A DNA stretch of 64,000 nt, from the NCBI GenBank assembly GCA_003439945.1, contig QVRM01000429.1:372001-436000 (forward strand), written 5' to 3'. Below the pieces are notes generated by a model. That model was not told the origin of the DNA. It did not search any database and worked only from the letters and a program-made list of their open reading frames with translations. A program made the translations under genes and the position numbers. This DNA comes from Dermanyssus gallinae (Eukaryota; Arthropoda; Arachnida; Mesostigmata; Dermanyssidae). Numbering within the stretch: the stretch's first letter is position 1; each line of letters opens with the position of its first letter. Of the stretch, positions 62,612 to 64,000 are shown one piece after another.

Positions 62612-63936
62612 ACGGCAGGCACAGTATTCCCCCTACAGATTTCCCTTCAGATACCGTGTCTTACCTATCCACCCAACGAGCCGTTTTAGGAAATGCAGAA
62701 AGATTGCGGTGGGGGCAAATGGGTCATGCATTTTTTTCCATCGGAGCACAATTTGCGTTGATACCTAATAATTCTGAACCCGCTGAATTGGGATTCCCAT
62801 TGCTGAAGCCTCATGGGGACTAAGCAACGCCCGCATTGGTAGACGTGGCATATTTAGCAGTTCTCCTTCGAGGTTTGTGTCCGATAGCACGAGTCTGGTG
62901 CACCCATGAGCTGATAGACAAAACAGCATACTAGGAAAAATAAATATTACATATCAATAAAATAATTTATATTGCAATAAATACACGGTCTCACTGTCTG
63001 CAGTACACAAAGGCCATATTTTGTTTACAATCAGATGTCATGTTTTTGCATTCTGTCTTTGGCTGAGAGATCTCAGTCCCACAATTTATTTGCTACAAAA
63101 CATAACGGTAAATATGATAATTAATGACACTCGTAATATTAAGCTAAAAATCAAAAACTAAAATAAAAAACAATTGCCTGTGCCTGGTTTTGGGGGTTAG
63201 TTTACGACGGTCCATATGCACTACAACGGCTCTGCCACTTAACCATCCTAATCGCTTTTTTCGTCCATTCAAAAATTGTCTGCGTGTTTTGCGTAAACTA
63301 CCTGAAGAAAAAGTGTATGCAAGTTTTTCCGCTTAGTGCTATTGTAGACAGTTCAACCTTATATATCCTTCTTTGTCTATGTTGCTTAGATATACCAGTA
63401 CAAAACCGTACACGAGCATTAGCCTGTTGTAATAGCCCAGCCAGTTGTAACCAGCAATAGCCCAACATAGTTATCGCACATTTTGTTAATAAAACACACT
63501 TAAAAAGGCAGGAAACAATTACGGGGAGACAGCAGAATCGCCTCGGTGATGTTGGTTCAAGGGTGCTGAATTTTTCACTTTATTCGCTTAGCGGGTGCAT
63601 TTAATATTACGTTAGGGTTTTGTTTAGGTGAACGTGTTCACCTTCAGTCTAGAATATGATAGCGTTATTTTAATATGAGAATATAATACTACTACTAATA
63701 ATTACAATTATAGAATATAAAAGCCTCTATATATTACAATTTCTATATGCTATACCTACCATAATTTTAAATTGCCAAGACAACGGAATCGACTGTACCG
63801 ATTGTCAGCTTTAAGCATTTGCGTATACACGCAACTTTATATATATATTTATATAGTTTATAATAAATAGTTATTATAAATATATAAAAAAATATATAAA
63901 TATATAAATATATAAAAAAAAAATATAAAAAGTTAT

Positions 63937-63983
<47 letters not shown>

Positions 63984-64000
63984 TATAATAAATAGTTTTG
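62612..64000. other. AT-rich 3' flank
   Basis: No gene recognised. A 70-codon open stretch ends near 62823 without family features. The end (63840-64000) is highly AT-rich, with TATAAA-type repeats and (TA)n near 63945-63980. Confidence 0.5.

Overview
This is a eukaryotic nuclear window, most likely from an arthropod. The evidence is a spliced gene with 12 exons and introns up to about 12.8 kb, very many (TA)n microsatellites, DD34D mariner and Tc1/mariner-type transposons, several LINE clades (R1-like, CR1-like with a PHD-finger ORF1, and an R4/Dong-like type with a restriction-like endonuclease), and tRNA-derived SINEs. A mite- or tick-like genome would fit, but nothing here proves it.

One host gene dominates. 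Twelve exons on the + strand (11603 to 61183) join into a 685-codon HEAT-repeat protein. It is collinear with the scaffold (A, PR65) subunit of protein phosphatase 2A but highly divergent, with an acidic N-terminal leader and a tryptophan-containing C-terminal tail. All exon phases agree, every intron is GT-AG, and the total length is divisible by three, so the model is well supported although no transcript was available.

Layout: 1-11.6 kb is upstream sequence. It holds a long-TIR element (1477-2363), a relic LINE carrying a nearly intact mariner (about 3.6-5.8 kb), and a foldback element with a SINE inside it (6860-7700). 11.6-61.2 kb is the host gene. Intron 3 has a second relic of the repeat hosting the mariner (with its mariner insertion site unoccupied), an R4-like LINE tail between two (TA)n tracts, and a 1.17-kb foldback element. 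Intron 4 has a nearly full-length R1-like LINE inside another long-TIR element. Intron 8 has a SINE. Intron 9 has another (TA)n-bounded R4-like LINE and a 5.9-kb composite: a foldback Tc1/mariner element split by a CR1-like LINE whose 5' part is inverted, as expected from twin priming. Intron 10 has a dead mariner, SINEs and two R4-like LINE ends, one of which lies between (TAA)n tracts just before exon 11. Past the gene is another R4-like LINE end between (TAA)n tracts and AT-rich sequence with no recognisable gene.

The most interesting pattern is the set of four 5'-truncated R4/Dong-like LINE copies that abut microsatellites on both sides: two in (TA)n and two in (TAA)n. TAA targeting is known for Dong; a related lineage bounded by TA repeats may be a new target preference. 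Nested insertions with readable target-site duplications and paralogous empty sites allow much of the insertion order to be worked out.
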